64,000 nt of DNA from Spartobacteria bacterium (lineage in GTDB: Bacteria; Verrucomicrobiota; Verrucomicrobiia; Chthoniobacterales; UBA6821): assembly GCA_947471565.1 (NCBI GenBank), contig CANIVT010000010.1, positions 20,803 through 84,802 on the forward strand. The letters are read 5' to 3'. Below the pieces are notes generated by a model that ran no database searches, was not told the origin of the DNA, and was given only the letters and a program-made list of their open reading frames with translations. This document shows, piece after piece, positions 26,595 to 35,965 of this stretch. The first letter of the stretch is position 1. The number at the start of each line of letters is the position of its first letter. The translations under genes and the position numbers were made by a program.

Positions 26595-27033
26595 GGTGGG
26601 AAATTCCCACACGATCCCGAAGACCGCAAGCCGAAATCATCAGGGGAAGTGGTAGAGCATCACGACCCCATAACGAACTCCTCAGGGACTACCGGGATGA
26701 AAGGCGCTGGTCAGCCGGCAAAGCCGGACGAGGTGCTTAGCCGTTTAGGCTGTAGGCTTTTAGGTCAGAAGCCATCGGAGCAACTGCTGGCGCCTGGCTG
26801 TTTTTCATCCTCTCAGGGATGATTTTGAAGCAATGCACGGACTGACCCTTTTCCCAGGAAAGGATCAGAAACCCAACCGAGTATCACGTTCACTACGAAC
26901 TCCTCATCCCCGGGGAATACCGGGATGTATCCCGCAACTGCGGGACCCCGAAATGGTAATACGGTTTGCTCAGAAGCGGATACTGTATCAATACTGATAG
27001 TGTGTAGACTAAATCGCAATATAATCTCGGCTT
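26595..27033. other. Gene-poor spacer with degenerate repeats
   Basis: No convincing gene is seen. Two related stretches, at about 26672-26699 and 26894-26926, share ACGAACTCCTCA followed by TACCGGGATG, and each has a nearby small hairpin (CCGGCAAAGCCGG; CCCGCAACTGCGGG). A GGCTGTAGGCTTTTAGGTCAGA motif at about 26748 belongs to the heptamer-like spacer family. Confidence 0.5.
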
Positions 27034-28047
27034 TTATTCTGCTCGATAGAAGAATACTCGATCGACTATTCCTGCAACAAGATACTGCACCAGATTATAA
27101 ATAATAATGGGCAAAAAGACTTGAGGATGATCTGCTAAAGCTATTGAGGCTAGTACCGAACCGGTGCCATTATTGTTCATTCCCAGTCCATATATAAGAG
27201 CAACTTTGTCTGTTCGATTGGTTTTGCATAGACGCGAAATGACCCACCCCGAAAGGAATGTCGTGAAGCATAGTATAAAGGAAATGCATGTTGTTACCGA
27301 TAAAAAATCCCAATCTGGATTTCTGGCAATCTGTGGCAATGACACTGCTGCATTTGAATAATTAAGAATTAGTAAAATTGCGAAGTTAAATAGCTTTAGC
27401 TTTTTTTTGCTTGAGGAGGCGCGCTGCTTTCCTAATATTATATTTAGGAATATTCCTAATCCTGTTGGGATAATTACAGTCATCAATAGGAACCATCCAG
27501 CACCCGATCCTGCTAATTCGTGTAGGTCTTCAGAGTAATCTCCATTGGTCATAAAGCCCACTGAATGCAAGGCGATGGGAGTGGTAAATGGAGATAAAAT
27601 GGTTGAAAAAAGAACCAACCCAAGACTTAGTGTTAGATTGCCATTTGCATTTTGCGACCACGCTGTTGAAGATCCGGCAATAGGCATAGAGGCAACTAGT
27701 GCCAAACCAACCAGAATATGCTGTACCTCGTCGGCATTATGCCAGAATTGCAATGCAATCATTAATAATGATATAAAAGCGATTGGTATTAATATGTTAG
27801 CAGATAACCCATATATTAATAGCATTGAATTGCTTTTTAAATTATTTAGAGATTTCAAATCAATCCCCATGCCAGCATTTATAAGCAGAAAGCCAAGCAT
27901 TAGTATCGGAATACTGATAGCTCCGATATGGACTGATCTTATTGCGATGCCAAAATTAGGGAAAAAGATTGCAGTAAAGTAAACTGCTATAAGTAACGAA
28001 ATGAAATATCTATGAACGAAGTTCTCGACTTTTTCTATCAAGTTCAT
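27034..28047 (-). CDS. Bile acid:sodium symporter (BASS) family transporter, low GC
   Basis: A 337-residue membrane protein with nine to ten hydrophobic segments. It has BASS-like features: FGIAIRS and GFLLINAGMGIDLKSL at the N-terminal half, LALVASMPIAGSSTAWSQNA at about 117-136, and GLGMNNNGTGSVLAS near the C-terminus, corresponding to the two crossover motifs that bind sodium. The substrate is unknown. Its base composition is much more AT-rich than its neighbours and A/T-ending codons dominate, so it was probably acquired by transfer. It stands alone between two non-coding regions. Confidence 0.8.
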   Translation of the reverse strand: MNLIEKVENFVHRYFISLLIAVYFTAIFFPNFGIAIRSVHIGAISIPILMLGFLLINAGMGIDLKSLNNLKSNSMLLIYGLSANILIPIAFISLLMIALQFWHNADEVQHILVGLALVASMPIAGSSTAWSQNANGNLTLSLGLVLFSTILSPFTTPIALHSVGFMTNGDYSEDLHELAGSGAGWFLLMTVIIPTGLGIFLNIILGKQRASSSKKKLKLFNFAILLILNYSNAAVSLPQIARNPDWDFLSVTTCISFILCFTTFLSGWVISRLCKTNRTDKVALIYGLGMNNNGTGSVLASIALADHPQVFLPIIIYNLVQYLVAGIVDRVFFYRAE

Positions 28048-28608
28048 TTTTTAAGCAGATGGTTTCGATCTTTGTTGTTAAGGCTAGAATGCTATAAATT
28101 CATTCCTCCGCAAGTTCATAGAAGGATAGAGTCCTACTTTCATTAAGCCCTTGAATTATTTGCTTACAGAATCTCAAAAAATAATAACCACAGCGTTCTT
28201 ATTATTACAGCAACGCTCTTTAGGAAATTCGGTCGACCATCTATTACTCTGGCGGGTCTTCAGTTAGGGCAGCCTCCTAGGAATCTTAACAACTCGGGCG
28301 AGCGGTTGAGATTCCAACCCGAAAAGCACATGGTAACAAGGCTTGTGAGTTTGGATGCAGGGCTAGGCGCCCAAGCGAAGCTATAAGAGACCTATTGCCT
28401 CGCCATCTCCCGACGGCCTAGCCCCTTTGGGGCTGTGCTACGCACAGGCTACTCCGTGCTTCCCAGCACTCGGCGTTGCAAGCGCAGGGCAACAACGCCC
28501 CGCGCGAAATACCGGACCATGGGAATGGTCGGGATAGCCTAACGCGAAGCGTTAGCCCTTTAGGGCGAGACGAGCGGGAGCGAGCGAGGCAAAGAACCAG
28601 CCTTCCTC
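28048..28608. repeat. Non-coding region with clustered palindromes
   Basis: No gene is visible in about 560 bp. The first 200 bp are AT-rich like the transporter gene. From about 28410 to 28590 there are many short palindromes in a row: AGCCCCTTTGGGGCT, CCGTGCTTCCCAGCACTCGG, GCCTAACGCGAAGCGTTAGCC and GCCCTTTAGGGC. The pattern resembles REP/BIME-type intergenic repeats and ends just downstream of the E2 gene stop. Confidence 0.6.
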
Positions 28609-29907
28609 CTACAGGAGTAGGAGGGCGGGGGATTCGAGGATCTTGCGGAGTGCTGCCATATACTCCGCCGCCACCGCTCCGTCGACGACGCGGTGATCGC
28701 CGCTGAGGGTGATGCTCATGCGGTGGCCGATCTCGATCTCGTCGCGGTTGTTGACCACGGGTTTCTTGACAATGGCACCGACCGCGAGGATTGCGGCCTG
28801 GGGAGGATTCACAATCGCGCAGAACTGCTCGATGCCGTAGGCGCCGAGGTTGGAGACGGTGATCGTCCCACCCGCGTATTCCTCGGGCTTGAGCTTCTTG
28901 TCACGGGCGCGGAGGGCGAGGTCCTTGACGGAGGCGCTGATCTCCTTGAGCGAGAGCTTCTGGGCATCACGGATCACGGGGGTGACAAGGCCGTCCTCGA
29001 CGGCAATCGCCACAGAGAGATTCACGCTGCCGTATTCGATGATGGCATCGCCGGCGAAGGCGGCGTTGACCTTCGGCTTCTGCATCGCGGCACGAGCGAC
29101 GGCAGCGAGGGCGATGTCATTGAAGGTGATCTTGCCACCGCTGGCCTCAATGTATTCCTTGCGGAAGGCCATCATCGGCGCGGCGTCGATCTCGATGGAA
29201 AGATAGAAGTGGGGGATCTGGGTCTTGCTCGCGAGCAGGCGCTCCGCGATGACGCGGCGCATGCCGCTCAGCGGCACGCGGGTCTCGGACATCCCGGCGA
29301 TCGGTGTCGGGAGGATCGTGGGGACGCTGGATCCGCCAACCGCGGGCGCGTTTGCGCCCCCTCCAACAGGTGCGTTCTCGACGTCAAAAGCAATGATGCG
29401 GCCGCCGGGGCCGGTGCCCTGGAGTCCCGCGAGGCGGACGCCGCGGGCGTCGGCGATCTTGCGGGCGAGAGGGGAGGCCTTCACGCGAACTCCCTCGTTC
29501 ACGTTGCCACCGGCTCCACCAGCTCGGAGGGCAGCGGCGCGGGCCCTTGGTGTCATGGGTGTCAGGGGGCGGCCCGTGGAAACAGCAGGACGGGCCTGAG
29601 GAGTTGAAAGTTCTGCAGTTGAAGTTGAAGTAGCCGGGGCAGAAGCTTTCGGCTTGTCACTGGCCTTTTCGCCATCCTTGAGAACAAGAGCGATGGCGGC
29701 GCCGACGACGACCTTGCCACCCTCGGGGACGTAAATGTCGGTCAGGATGCCTTCCTCGAAGGCCTCCATCTCCATGGTGGCCTTGTCGGTCTCGACCTCG
29801 GCAAGGATGTCGCCGACCTCGACAGTATCACCCTTCTTCTTGCGCCAGCGCAGGAGGGTTCCCTCCGTCATGGTGTCGCTCAGTTTGGGCATCGTGATCT
29901 CGGGCAT
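28609..29907 (-). CDS. pdhC: Dihydrolipoamide acetyltransferase (pyruvate dehydrogenase E2)
   Basis: A 432-residue E2 core protein. The lipoyl domain (about 1-80) has the lipoylated Lys in EVETDKATMEME; an Ala/Pro/Ser-rich linker follows; the E1/E3-binding domain is at about 130-165 (ASPLARKIADARGVRLAGLQGTG, discontinuous around 140); and the acyltransferase domain has DHRVVDGAVAAEYM with the catalytic His and Asp near 400. The start at 29907 (MPEITMPKL) is typical. It transfers acetyl groups to CoA. It lies downstream of pdhB, with a 141-bp repeat element in the 219-bp gap. Confidence 0.95.
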   Translation of the reverse strand: MPEITMPKLSDTMTEGTLLRWRKKKGDTVEVGDILAEVETDKATMEMEAFEEGILTDIYVPEGGKVVVGAAIALVLKDGEKASDKPKASAPATSTSTAELSTPQARPAVSTGRPLTPMTPRARAAALRAGGAGGNVNEGVRVKASPLARKIADARGVRLAGLQGTGPGGRIIAFDVENAPVGGGANAPAVGGSSVPTILPTPIAGMSETRVPLSGMRRVIAERLLASKTQIPHFYLSIEIDAAPMMAFRKEYIEASGGKITFNDIALAAVARAAMQKPKVNAAFAGDAIIEYGSVNLSVAIAVEDGLVTPVIRDAQKLSLKEISASVKDLALRARDKKLKPEEYAGGTITVSNLGAYGIEQFCAIVNPPQAAILAVGAIVKKPVVNNRDEIEIGHRMSITLSGDHRVVDGAVAAEYMAALRKILESPALLLL

Positions 29908-29949
29908 GGGAGTAAGAGGTTGGTGTTGAAAAACTAGGACTGCAAGGTC

Positions 29950-30090
29950 TCGCGCAGAGGCGCAGAGGCGCAGAGGAATAAAAGGGTATGATTTCTGTCT
30001 CTCCGCGTTTGCCTCGCCCTCTCTCGAGGGCCTCGCCCTTCGGGCTGCTTCGCAGGCCAAACCGTGGCTCCCGCCACTCGGTTTTCCGCG
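29950..30090 (-). repeat. 141-bp interspersed repeat, copy 1
   Basis: On the minus strand this matches 35966-36106 on the plus strand over its whole length, including CGCGGAAAACCGAGTGG, GGAGCCACGGTTTGGCCTG and GGCGAGGCCCTCGAGAGAGG. Several internal palindromes (CAGCCCGAAGGGCG, CCCTCGAGAGAGGG) are present. It lies between pdhB and pdhC. Confidence 0.85.
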
Positions 30091-30126
30091 TCGCTGAGGA
30101 AAAATGTCTTCGAAAGATTCATCAAA

Positions 30127-31101
30127 TCAGAAAGATGAGAGGACTTTGGCGACCACGGCTTGGGCGTCGGGAAGCTGCAACTTCTCGAGCGGCATGCTGT
30201 AGATCGCGGGGGCGTCGAGCGCGGTGACGCGCAGGACGGGGGCGTCCAACTCGTCGAAGGCGTGCTCGGCAAGCAGTGCGGCAATCTGTGAGCTGACGCC
30301 GCAGAAGGGCTTGTTCTCGTCAACGAGCACCGCCCGGTGGGTCTTGGCGACGGAATTGAGGATGGTCTCCTCATCGAGCGGACGGATGGAGCGTAGGTCG
30401 ACGACCTCGGCCTCGATGCCGTGCTCGACAGAAAGGATCTCGGCTGCGGCCAGCGAGGTGAGGACCGCGCGGCCATGGGCAATCAGCGAAACATCAATTC
30501 CCTCGCGCTTCACTTCGGCCACGCCGAGCGGAATGGTGTAGGCACCCTCCGGCACCTCGCCGAGGTCACCGTAGAGAAGGGTGTTCTCCATGAAGCAGAC
30601 GGTGTCGTTATCGCGGATGGAGGAGATCATGAGCCCCTTTGCATCATACGGCGTGGCAGGGCAGACGACTTTGAGGCCGGGGGTGTTGGCCAGGAAGTTC
30701 TCCGGGGTGTGGGAGTGGGTTGCGCCTACGTTGGTGCCGCCGTTGGCAGGACCTCGGATGACCATCGGGACATTGATCAGGCCACCCGACATGTAGCGGA
30801 TACAGCCGGCGTTGTTGATGATCTGGTCGAGTCCGACGTAGGCAAAGCTCCAGAACATCAGCTCGACCACCGGCCGGAGTCCCATCATCGCAGCGCCGAC
30901 GCCCAGGCCCAGGAAAGCGGCCTCGCTGATCGGGGTGTCGATGACACGCTTGGAGCCGAACTTCTGCCAGAGTCCCTCGGTGACCTTGTAGGCGCCGTTG
31001 TACTGGGCAACCTCTTCACCCATGAGGAAGACATTCTCGTCGCGGGCAAGCTCCTCGGCGAAGGCGTCGTTCAGGGCCTGGCGGTAGGTGATGACGGGCA
31101 T
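30127..31101 (-). CDS. pdhB: Pyruvate dehydrogenase E1 component, beta subunit
   Basis: A 324-residue E1-beta protein that, with PdhA, decarboxylates pyruvate and acetylates the E2 lipoyl group. Family motifs include FLMGEEVAQYNGAYKVTEGL near residues 25-44, DTPISEAAFLGLGVGAAM at about 59-76, and VDLRSIRPLDEETI at about 232-245. The conserved Glu in GEEV contacts the thiamine diphosphate pyrimidine. The length is standard. It lies 104 bp after pdhA; that gap is filled by a heptamer array. Confidence 0.95.
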   Translation of the reverse strand: MPVITYRQALNDAFAEELARDENVFLMGEEVAQYNGAYKVTEGLWQKFGSKRVIDTPISEAAFLGLGVGAAMMGLRPVVELMFWSFAYVGLDQIINNAGCIRYMSGGLINVPMVIRGPANGGTNVGATHSHTPENFLANTPGLKVVCPATPYDAKGLMISSIRDNDTVCFMENTLLYGDLGEVPEGAYTIPLGVAEVKREGIDVSLIAHGRAVLTSLAAAEILSVEHGIEAEVVDLRSIRPLDEETILNSVAKTHRAVLVDENKPFCGVSSQIAALLAEHAFDELDAPVLRVTALDAPAIYSMPLEKLQLPDAQAVVAKVLSSF

Positions 31102-31106
31102 GCGGG

Positions 31107-31195
31107 GAAAAGGCTGAAGGCTGAAGGCTGAAGGCTGAAGGCTGTTAGGTCAGAGAATGGGGAAGGTGTTTAGCGGTTTAGGCTGTAGGCTATTA
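31107..31195. repeat. GGCTGAA heptamer array between pdhA and pdhB
   Basis: About four head-to-tail copies of AAGGCTG/GGCTGAA begin at about 31110 and pass into GGCTGTTAGGTCAGAG and GGCTGTAGGCTATTAGG. The array is inside the pdh operon and could form or modulate RNA structure. Confidence 0.75.
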
Positions 31196-31205
31196 GGCGG
31201 AAAAC

Positions 31206-32522
31206 CTACTCGCTGAAGAAGTGGCGGCCGGTCTGGCCAGCCTCGGTCTGGTGATCCACCTCGTGGTAGATGTCCTCGAAAATACTCTCCTCGGAGGGCC
31301 AGGGGCTGGCGATGGCGAACTCGGCAGCGGTCGCAGCCTCGGCCTTGGCCTCGGAGTTGATCTTCTCGATGCCGTCCTCGGTGATCACCTTCTCCTTGAG
31401 AAGCTGCTTTTCCCAAAGGGTGATCGGGTCAAACTCGGTCTTGTAGCGCTCGATCTCCTCGGGGGAGCGGTACTTCTTGGCATTCGCGTCGGCAACGGAG
31501 TGGCCGTAGTAGCGGTAGGTCGAGACCTCGAGGACGTGGGGGCGGAACTTCGTCCGGGCCTTCTCCATGACGGCTCCGAGATTGGCGCGGAGTTCGTAAA
31601 GATCGAAGCCGCCGCAGAGGGACCAGTCGACATCGAAGCCCTCGGCACGGGAAGCCAGGGAGTGACGGATGGCCGAGGAACGCTCGAGGCTCGTGCCCAT
31701 GGAATAGCCGTTGTTCTCGATCACAAAGACGATGGGTAGTTCAAAAAGCGCGGCCATATTAAGGCACTCGCTGAAGACACCTTGGTTCACGGCGCCGTCA
31801 CCGAGGAAGGCGATCGCACAGCCCTTGATCCCCTTGTATTTCAAGGCGAAGGCGAGCCCCATGCCGAGCGGGGCCTGGCCGCCGACAATGCCGTGGCCGC
31901 CCCAATAATGCTTGTCGGGTGCAAAGAAGTGCATCGAGCCCCCCTTGCCCTTGGAGCAGCCGGTTCCTTTGCCAAAGAGCTCGGCCATGCATTCGTTCAT
32001 CCCCATGCCGACAGCCAGGGCGTGGCCGTGGTCGCGGTAGGCGGTGATGATCTCATCCTGGCCGTTCATCAGCGAGGCAGTCCCCACAGCAACCGACTCC
32101 TGGCCGATATAGAGGTGGAGGAAACCGCCCATCGCACCGTTGTTGTAGTGCTTGAGGGCCTGCTGCTCAAAGCGGCGGATGCGGAGCATCTCGCGAAGGA
32201 AGGAGACCTTCTCGGCAGGCTTGAGCTTTGCGTTGAAGGGATCCTTGGACCAGTCAGTCGAGGCTTTGGAAGCAGGAGAGGCTGGTTTGGCGACGGCTTT
32301 GGCCGCCTTGGCGGGTGCCTTTGAGATCGGGGCAGTCTTCCTGGGTGTAACAGCCTTCTTAGGGGCCGCCTTCTTCACCGGAGCTTTCTTAACGACCTCC
32401 CTTTTCACAGGTTTGGAGGCCTTGGCCGGAGCTTTGGTCACTTTCTTCGTGACGACGGGGCGTACCGCTTTCTTGGAAGCGGATTGTTTCGGTTTGGAAG
32501 GTAGGGAAAGCGTGCGAGCCAT
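31206..32522 (-). CDS. pdhA: Pyruvate dehydrogenase E1 component, alpha subunit, with a Lys/Ala/Pro-rich N-terminal extension
   Basis: A 438-residue protein, about 90 residues longer than usual. Residues 1 to about 88 form a highly basic low-complexity extension with repeats such as KKAPVKKAAPKKA, resembling the tails of bacterial histone H1-like proteins. The E1-alpha core follows, from about 95: LREMLRIRRFEQQALKHY, YRDHGHALAVGM, and the thiamine-diphosphate/Mg motif GDGAVNQGVFSECLNMA with the later Asn in VIENNGYSMGT. The phosphorylation-loop region YRYYGHSVADA is present. The ATG at 32522 is the only start that gives the extension; if translation started later no suitable Met is near the core start. 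Confidence 0.94.
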   Translation of the reverse strand: MARTLSLPSKPKQSASKKAVRPVVTKKVTKAPAKASKPVKREVVKKAPVKKAAPKKAVTPRKTAPISKAPAKAAKAVAKPASPASKASTDWSKDPFNAKLKPAEKVSFLREMLRIRRFEQQALKHYNNGAMGGFLHLYIGQESVAVGTASLMNGQDEIITAYRDHGHALAVGMGMNECMAELFGKGTGCSKGKGGSMHFFAPDKHYWGGHGIVGGQAPLGMGLAFALKYKGIKGCAIAFLGDGAVNQGVFSECLNMAALFELPIVFVIENNGYSMGTSLERSSAIRHSLASRAEGFDVDWSLCGGFDLYELRANLGAVMEKARTKFRPHVLEVSTYRYYGHSVADANAKKYRSPEEIERYKTEFDPITLWEKQLLKEKVITEDGIEKINSEAKAEAATAAEFAIASPWPSEESIFEDIYHEVDHQTEAGQTGRHFFSE

Positions 32523-32599
32523 GGGCCGTATCCCGCCCCGGGAAGGCCGGTGCGCGAAGGGGAAATTATTCCGAAACCAGCCTGATGCCGCAAGACAGA

Positions 32600-32712
32600 A
32601 GAGGGAGAATCAGACTGAAGACCGAAGGCTGAAGACTGAAAGGAAATCCCAAACAAGGAGAGACGCTTCGCTCCCTACCTACTTCAGTCTTCAGTCTCAA
32701 CCGCTTCAGCCT
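32600..32712. repeat. Inverted arrays of a CTGAAG-type heptamer between recA and pdhA
   Basis: AGACTGAAG, CCGAAGGCTGAAG and ACTGAAAGG lie at about 32611-32642, and the inverted forms CTTCAGTCTTCAGTC and CTTCAGCC lie at about 32682-32711. The arms can pair, as in the array at 18357-18500. The spacer sits after the recA stop. Confidence 0.65.
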
Positions 32713-32732
32713 CCGGAACCCCGAGTTCCGTC

Positions 32733-33782
32733 TTACTTCTTCCCCGCAGCTTCGGTCTCGAGGGCGGCCTTCACGGCCTCCTCGATCTCGGCATAAAGCT
32801 CGGTATTGGACTTGAGGAGGTCTTTTGCGGCATCGCGGCCCTGGGCGATGTTTTCACCCTTGTAGTTGAGCCAGGAACCGCGCTTCTCGAGGACATTCTT
32901 CTCGATAGCAAGATCCAGCAGAGAGCCCGTGGAGGAAATTCCCTCGTTGTACATGATGTCGAACTCAGCCTCGGTGAAGGGCGGGGCGACCTTGTTCTTC
33001 ACGACTTTCACGCGGGTGCGGCTGCCTGTGACAGTGCCGTCGGTCTGCTTGATGGCACCGATGCGGCGGATGTCGCAGCGGACGCTGGCGTAGAACTTCA
33101 GGGCCTTGCCTCCCGGAGTCGTCTCGGGGTTGCCGAACATGACGCCGATTTTCTCACGGATCTGGTTGGTGAAGATGCAGCAGGTGTCGGCTTTTGCAAT
33201 GAGTGCGGTGAGCTTCCTCATGGCGGCGCTCATGAGGCGCGCCTGGGCGCCGACGACCGAGTCGCCGATCTCGCCCTCGAGCTCTGTCTTGGTGACCAGT
33301 GCGGCGACGGAATCGAGAACGATCACGTCGACAGCGTTGGAACGCACCAGGGTCTCGCAGATACGCAGGGCCTCTTCGCCGGAGCTGGGCTGTGAGACGA
33401 GGAGTTCCTCGAGGTTGACCCCGAGCTTGCGGGCATAGCCGGGATCGAGCGCGTGCTCGACATCGATGAAGGCGGCAACGCCGCCGCGCTTCTGGGCCTG
33501 GGCGACGACGGTCAGCGTGAGGGTCGTCTTACCCGAGGACTCGGGGCCGAAGATTTCGACGATGCGTCCGCGAGGGAATCCGCCGACGCCGAGGGCGCGG
33601 TCGATGAGGAGGTTCCCGGTCGGAATCGAGGCGATATTGACCGCAGCGGCCTCACCGAGGCGCATGATGGCTCCGTCGCCGTAGTCCTTGGCGATCGCCT
33701 GGATGGCGAGGTCGAGGTTCTTCGCGCGGGCAGCGGCGGCTTTGTCGGTTGCCTTCTCAGTGGATGCGTCTTCTTTGGCCAT
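32733..33782 (-). CDS. recA: Recombinase RecA
   Basis: A 349-residue RecA with Walker [10 protein letters not shown] at about 71-79, Walker [11 protein letters not shown] at about 150, the L1/L2 DNA-binding region and [22 protein letters not shown] at about 205-226 (conserved RecA signature). It drives homologous recombination and LexA self-cleavage. It starts with an acidic/charged N-terminus ([16 protein letters not shown]) and ends with an Ala/Lys/Glu-rich tail. No SOS box was identified with confidence in 33783-33917. Confidence 0.98.
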   Translation of the reverse strand: MAKEDASTEKATDKAAAARAKNLDLAIQAIAKDYGDGAIMRLGEAAAVNIASIPTGNLLIDRALGVGGFPRGRIVEIFGPESSGKTTLTLTVVAQAQKRGGVAAFIDVEHALDPGYARKLGVNLEELLVSQPSSGEEALRICETLVRSNAVDVIVLDSVAALVTKTELEGEIGDSVVGAQARLMSAAMRKLTALIAKADTCCIFTNQIREKIGVMFGNPETTPGGKALKFYASVRCDIRRIGAIKQTDGTVTGSRTRVKVVKNKVAPPFTEAEFDIMYNEGISSTGSLLDLAIEKNVLEKRGSWLNYKGENIAQGRDAAKDLLKSNTELYAEIEEAVKAALETEAAGKK

Positions 33783-33917
33783 GGTCGTGGGGATCGTGGG
33801 GTTGGTTCTTGGGAATATGTCGGTGAAAGTTTTTACCCTAGACCTCCCGGCGGCGTCCGCAACCGGAAAACGGCGGCTTGCCTTTCAGAAGGGTGTTTTT
33901 ACCTTGGACGCTTCCGA

Positions 33918-34814
33918 ATGCGCCCCCTACCCCCCTCTTTCATCCCTCGGACACTCAGCACACTTGGTCTCTGGTCAGCCGTCATCGTCGCCTTCTTGCT
34001 CCGCTCGGAGATCCTCTTCGCCATCCTGATCGCGATCCCCGCTCTGGTCTCCCTCTGGGAGTATTTCGCACTGCTCAGGGCGGGAGGCATCAGCAATCAC
34101 CGGGGCTTCGGCATGGGGGCTGCCCTAGTGCTCATCGCCCTGAATTTTCTACTCCTTCCCTCCGCCGATCCACTGAAGCGCTTTGCCCTGTTCCCGGTCG
34201 AGACGGCGGCACTCGCCCTCTTCGTGCCGTTGCTTTTCCTGAGGGAATTCGGACGGAACAACCCCGGTCGCGCCACGGCAGAGGCGATCGCCTTCACCCT
34301 GCTCGGCGTGGTCTACATCCCGTGGCTTTTTCTCTTCATGGCGAAGCTCTTTTACCTCACGCCCCGGACGGCGGATGGCCACACCACAGGCCAGTATCTG
34401 GTGCTTTTTGTGGTGGCGGTCACGAAATTCACCGACGTCGGGGCCTTCCTCTCGGGAAGCCTTTTCGGTCGGACTCCTTTCTTCCCCAACATCAGTCCGA
34501 AGAAGACTTGGGAAGGAATCCTCGGCGGCATCCTGCTGGGCGTGGTGACAGGTGCTGTTGTTTCGCGCCTCTTTGACGGCTATCTGCCGGTCTTCCACTT
34601 CAGCCTCCCCGTGGCATGCATCCTCTCATTGATCCTCGCTGTGGCGGGAGTGGCCGGAGATCTCGCCGAATCGCTCCTGAAGCGATCGGTTCATACCAAG
34701 GACTCCGGCCATACACTACCCGGCATCGGCGGCGGCCTTGACCTGATCGACAGCCTACTCTTCACCCTCCCCCTCTTCTACTTCCTGCTGCAGTTCCTCC
34801 CTCACCTCGCATGA
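33918..34814 (+). CDS. cdsA: Phosphatidate cytidylyltransferase
   Basis: A 298-residue membrane enzyme that makes CDP-diacylglycerol from phosphatidic acid and CTP. It has seven to eight membrane spans and the C-terminal signature around SLLKRSVHTKDSGHTLPGIGGGLDLIDSL (Ser-x3-Lys-Arg...Lys-Asp...H-x3-P-G-H/I-G-G...DR/LID-S), at about 252-280, along with GRTPFFPNISPKKTWEG at about 192-208. The ATG at 33918 is used; the longer open frame upstream crosses the recA start. It overlaps dxr by 4 bp (ATGA), a common cdsA-dxr order. Confidence 0.93.
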   Translation: MRPLPPSFIPRTLSTLGLWSAVIVAFLLRSEILFAILIAIPALVSLWEYFALLRAGGISNHRGFGMGAALVLIALNFLLLPSADPLKRFALFPVETAALALFVPLLFLREFGRNNPGRATAEAIAFTLLGVVYIPWLFLFMAKLFYLTPRTADGHTTGQYLVLFVVAVTKFTDVGAFLSGSLFGRTPFFPNISPKKTWEGILGGILLGVVTGAVVSRLFDGYLPVFHFSLPVACILSLILAVAGVAGDLAESLLKRSVHTKDSGHTLPGIGGGLDLIDSLLFTLPLFYFLLQFLPHLA

Positions 34815-35944
34815 AGCGGCGCGTCGTGATCCTGGGGGCCACGGGCTCCATCGGAGAGAGTGCGATGCGCGTCGCGCGGGCGATGCCGGACCGGATCGAG
34901 ATCGTGGGACTCTCCGGCCGCAACAACACGGGGCGACTTCTGGAACTGGCCCGCGAGTTTCCGGAGGCAACACTCTGCGCGGGTGATGAAGCGGCTGCAA
35001 AACAACTATCTCATGATCTCGGGCGCACCGTACTGCATGGTGAGGAAGGCCTCCTGACGCTCGCCGCACTACCCGAAGCCGATCTCGTGCTGGTGGCCAT
35101 CGTCGGGACAACCGGACTGAAGCCTGCGCTTCACGCCCTGGAGAACGACAAGGATCTCGCCGTCGCAAGCAAGGAAATCCTGGTCATGGCCGGTGAGTTG
35201 GTGATGGCCACAGCAGCTAAAATGAGCGGACGCGTCCATCCGGTCGACAGCGAGCACAATGCCATCTTCCAGTGCCTCGAGGGCCAGGATCCCTCGACCG
35301 TGAAACGCCTGATCCTGACCTGTTCCGGCGGCCCGTTCAGGAAGGCTGATGCGGCGGACCTCGCCTCCGTCACTCCGGAGCAGGCCCTTCGTCACCCCAC
35401 ATGGTCGATGGGGAGGAAAATTTCGATCGATTCGGCCACGCTCTTTAATAAGGGACTCGAGATGATCGAGGCGAAGTGGCTCTTTGGCATGCCGATGGAA
35501 CGAGTCGATGTCATCGTACACCCCCAGAGCATCGTCCACTCGATGGTGGAGTTCCTCGACGGCTCGATCCTGGCGCAACTCGGTTCCACCGACATGGCAC
35601 TGCCAATCCAGTACGCTCTCACTTACCCAGAACGCCTCACGGGCCCGTGCGCCCCGCTCGACCTGACGGCGTTGGGGAAGCTCGAATTCGAGGCGCCTCG
35701 CAATGATCTTTTCCCCGCACTCGATCTGGCCCGCAGGGCTGGGACCGCTGGTGGCACCCTGCCTGCGGTCCTGAATGCGGCCAACGAGGCCGCGGTGGAT
35801 GCCTTTCTCTCCAGCAAACTCCCCTTCCCCGGGATCTGGGAGAGCGTGGCCCGCGCGATGGATGAGGTGCCGTTCGTGGAGCACCCGACCCTGGATCAGC
35901 TGATTGCAGCCGATCACGCCGCTCGGTTAATTGTCGGAAGTTAG
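34811..35944 (+). CDS. dxr: 1-deoxy-D-xylulose 5-phosphate reductoisomerase
   Basis: A 377-residue enzyme of the MEP isoprenoid pathway that converts DXP to MEP with NADPH. The NADPH-binding motif GATGSIGESAMRV is at about 9-21; the catalytic metal-site region appears as PVDSEHNAIFQCL (Asp/Glu ligands at about 145-157) and NKGLEMIEAKWLF at about 213-225; LTCSGGPFR lies between. The length is normal. It starts inside the stop of cdsA (ATGA). Confidence 0.97.
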   Translation: MKRRVVILGATGSIGESAMRVARAMPDRIEIVGLSGRNNTGRLLELAREFPEATLCAGDEAAAKQLSHDLGRTVLHGEEGLLTLAALPEADLVLVAIVGTTGLKPALHALENDKDLAVASKEILVMAGELVMATAAKMSGRVHPVDSEHNAIFQCLEGQDPSTVKRLILTCSGGPFRKADAADLASVTPEQALRHPTWSMGRKISIDSATLFNKGLEMIEAKWLFGMPMERVDVIVHPQSIVHSMVEFLDGSILAQLGSTDMALPIQYALTYPERLTGPCAPLDLTALGKLEFEAPRNDLFPALDLARRAGTAGGTLPAVLNAANEAAVDAFLSSKLPFPGIWESVARAMDEVPFVEHPTLDQLIAADHAARLIVGS

Positions 35945-35965
35945 GAGAACTGTTTTGCGCAGAGG

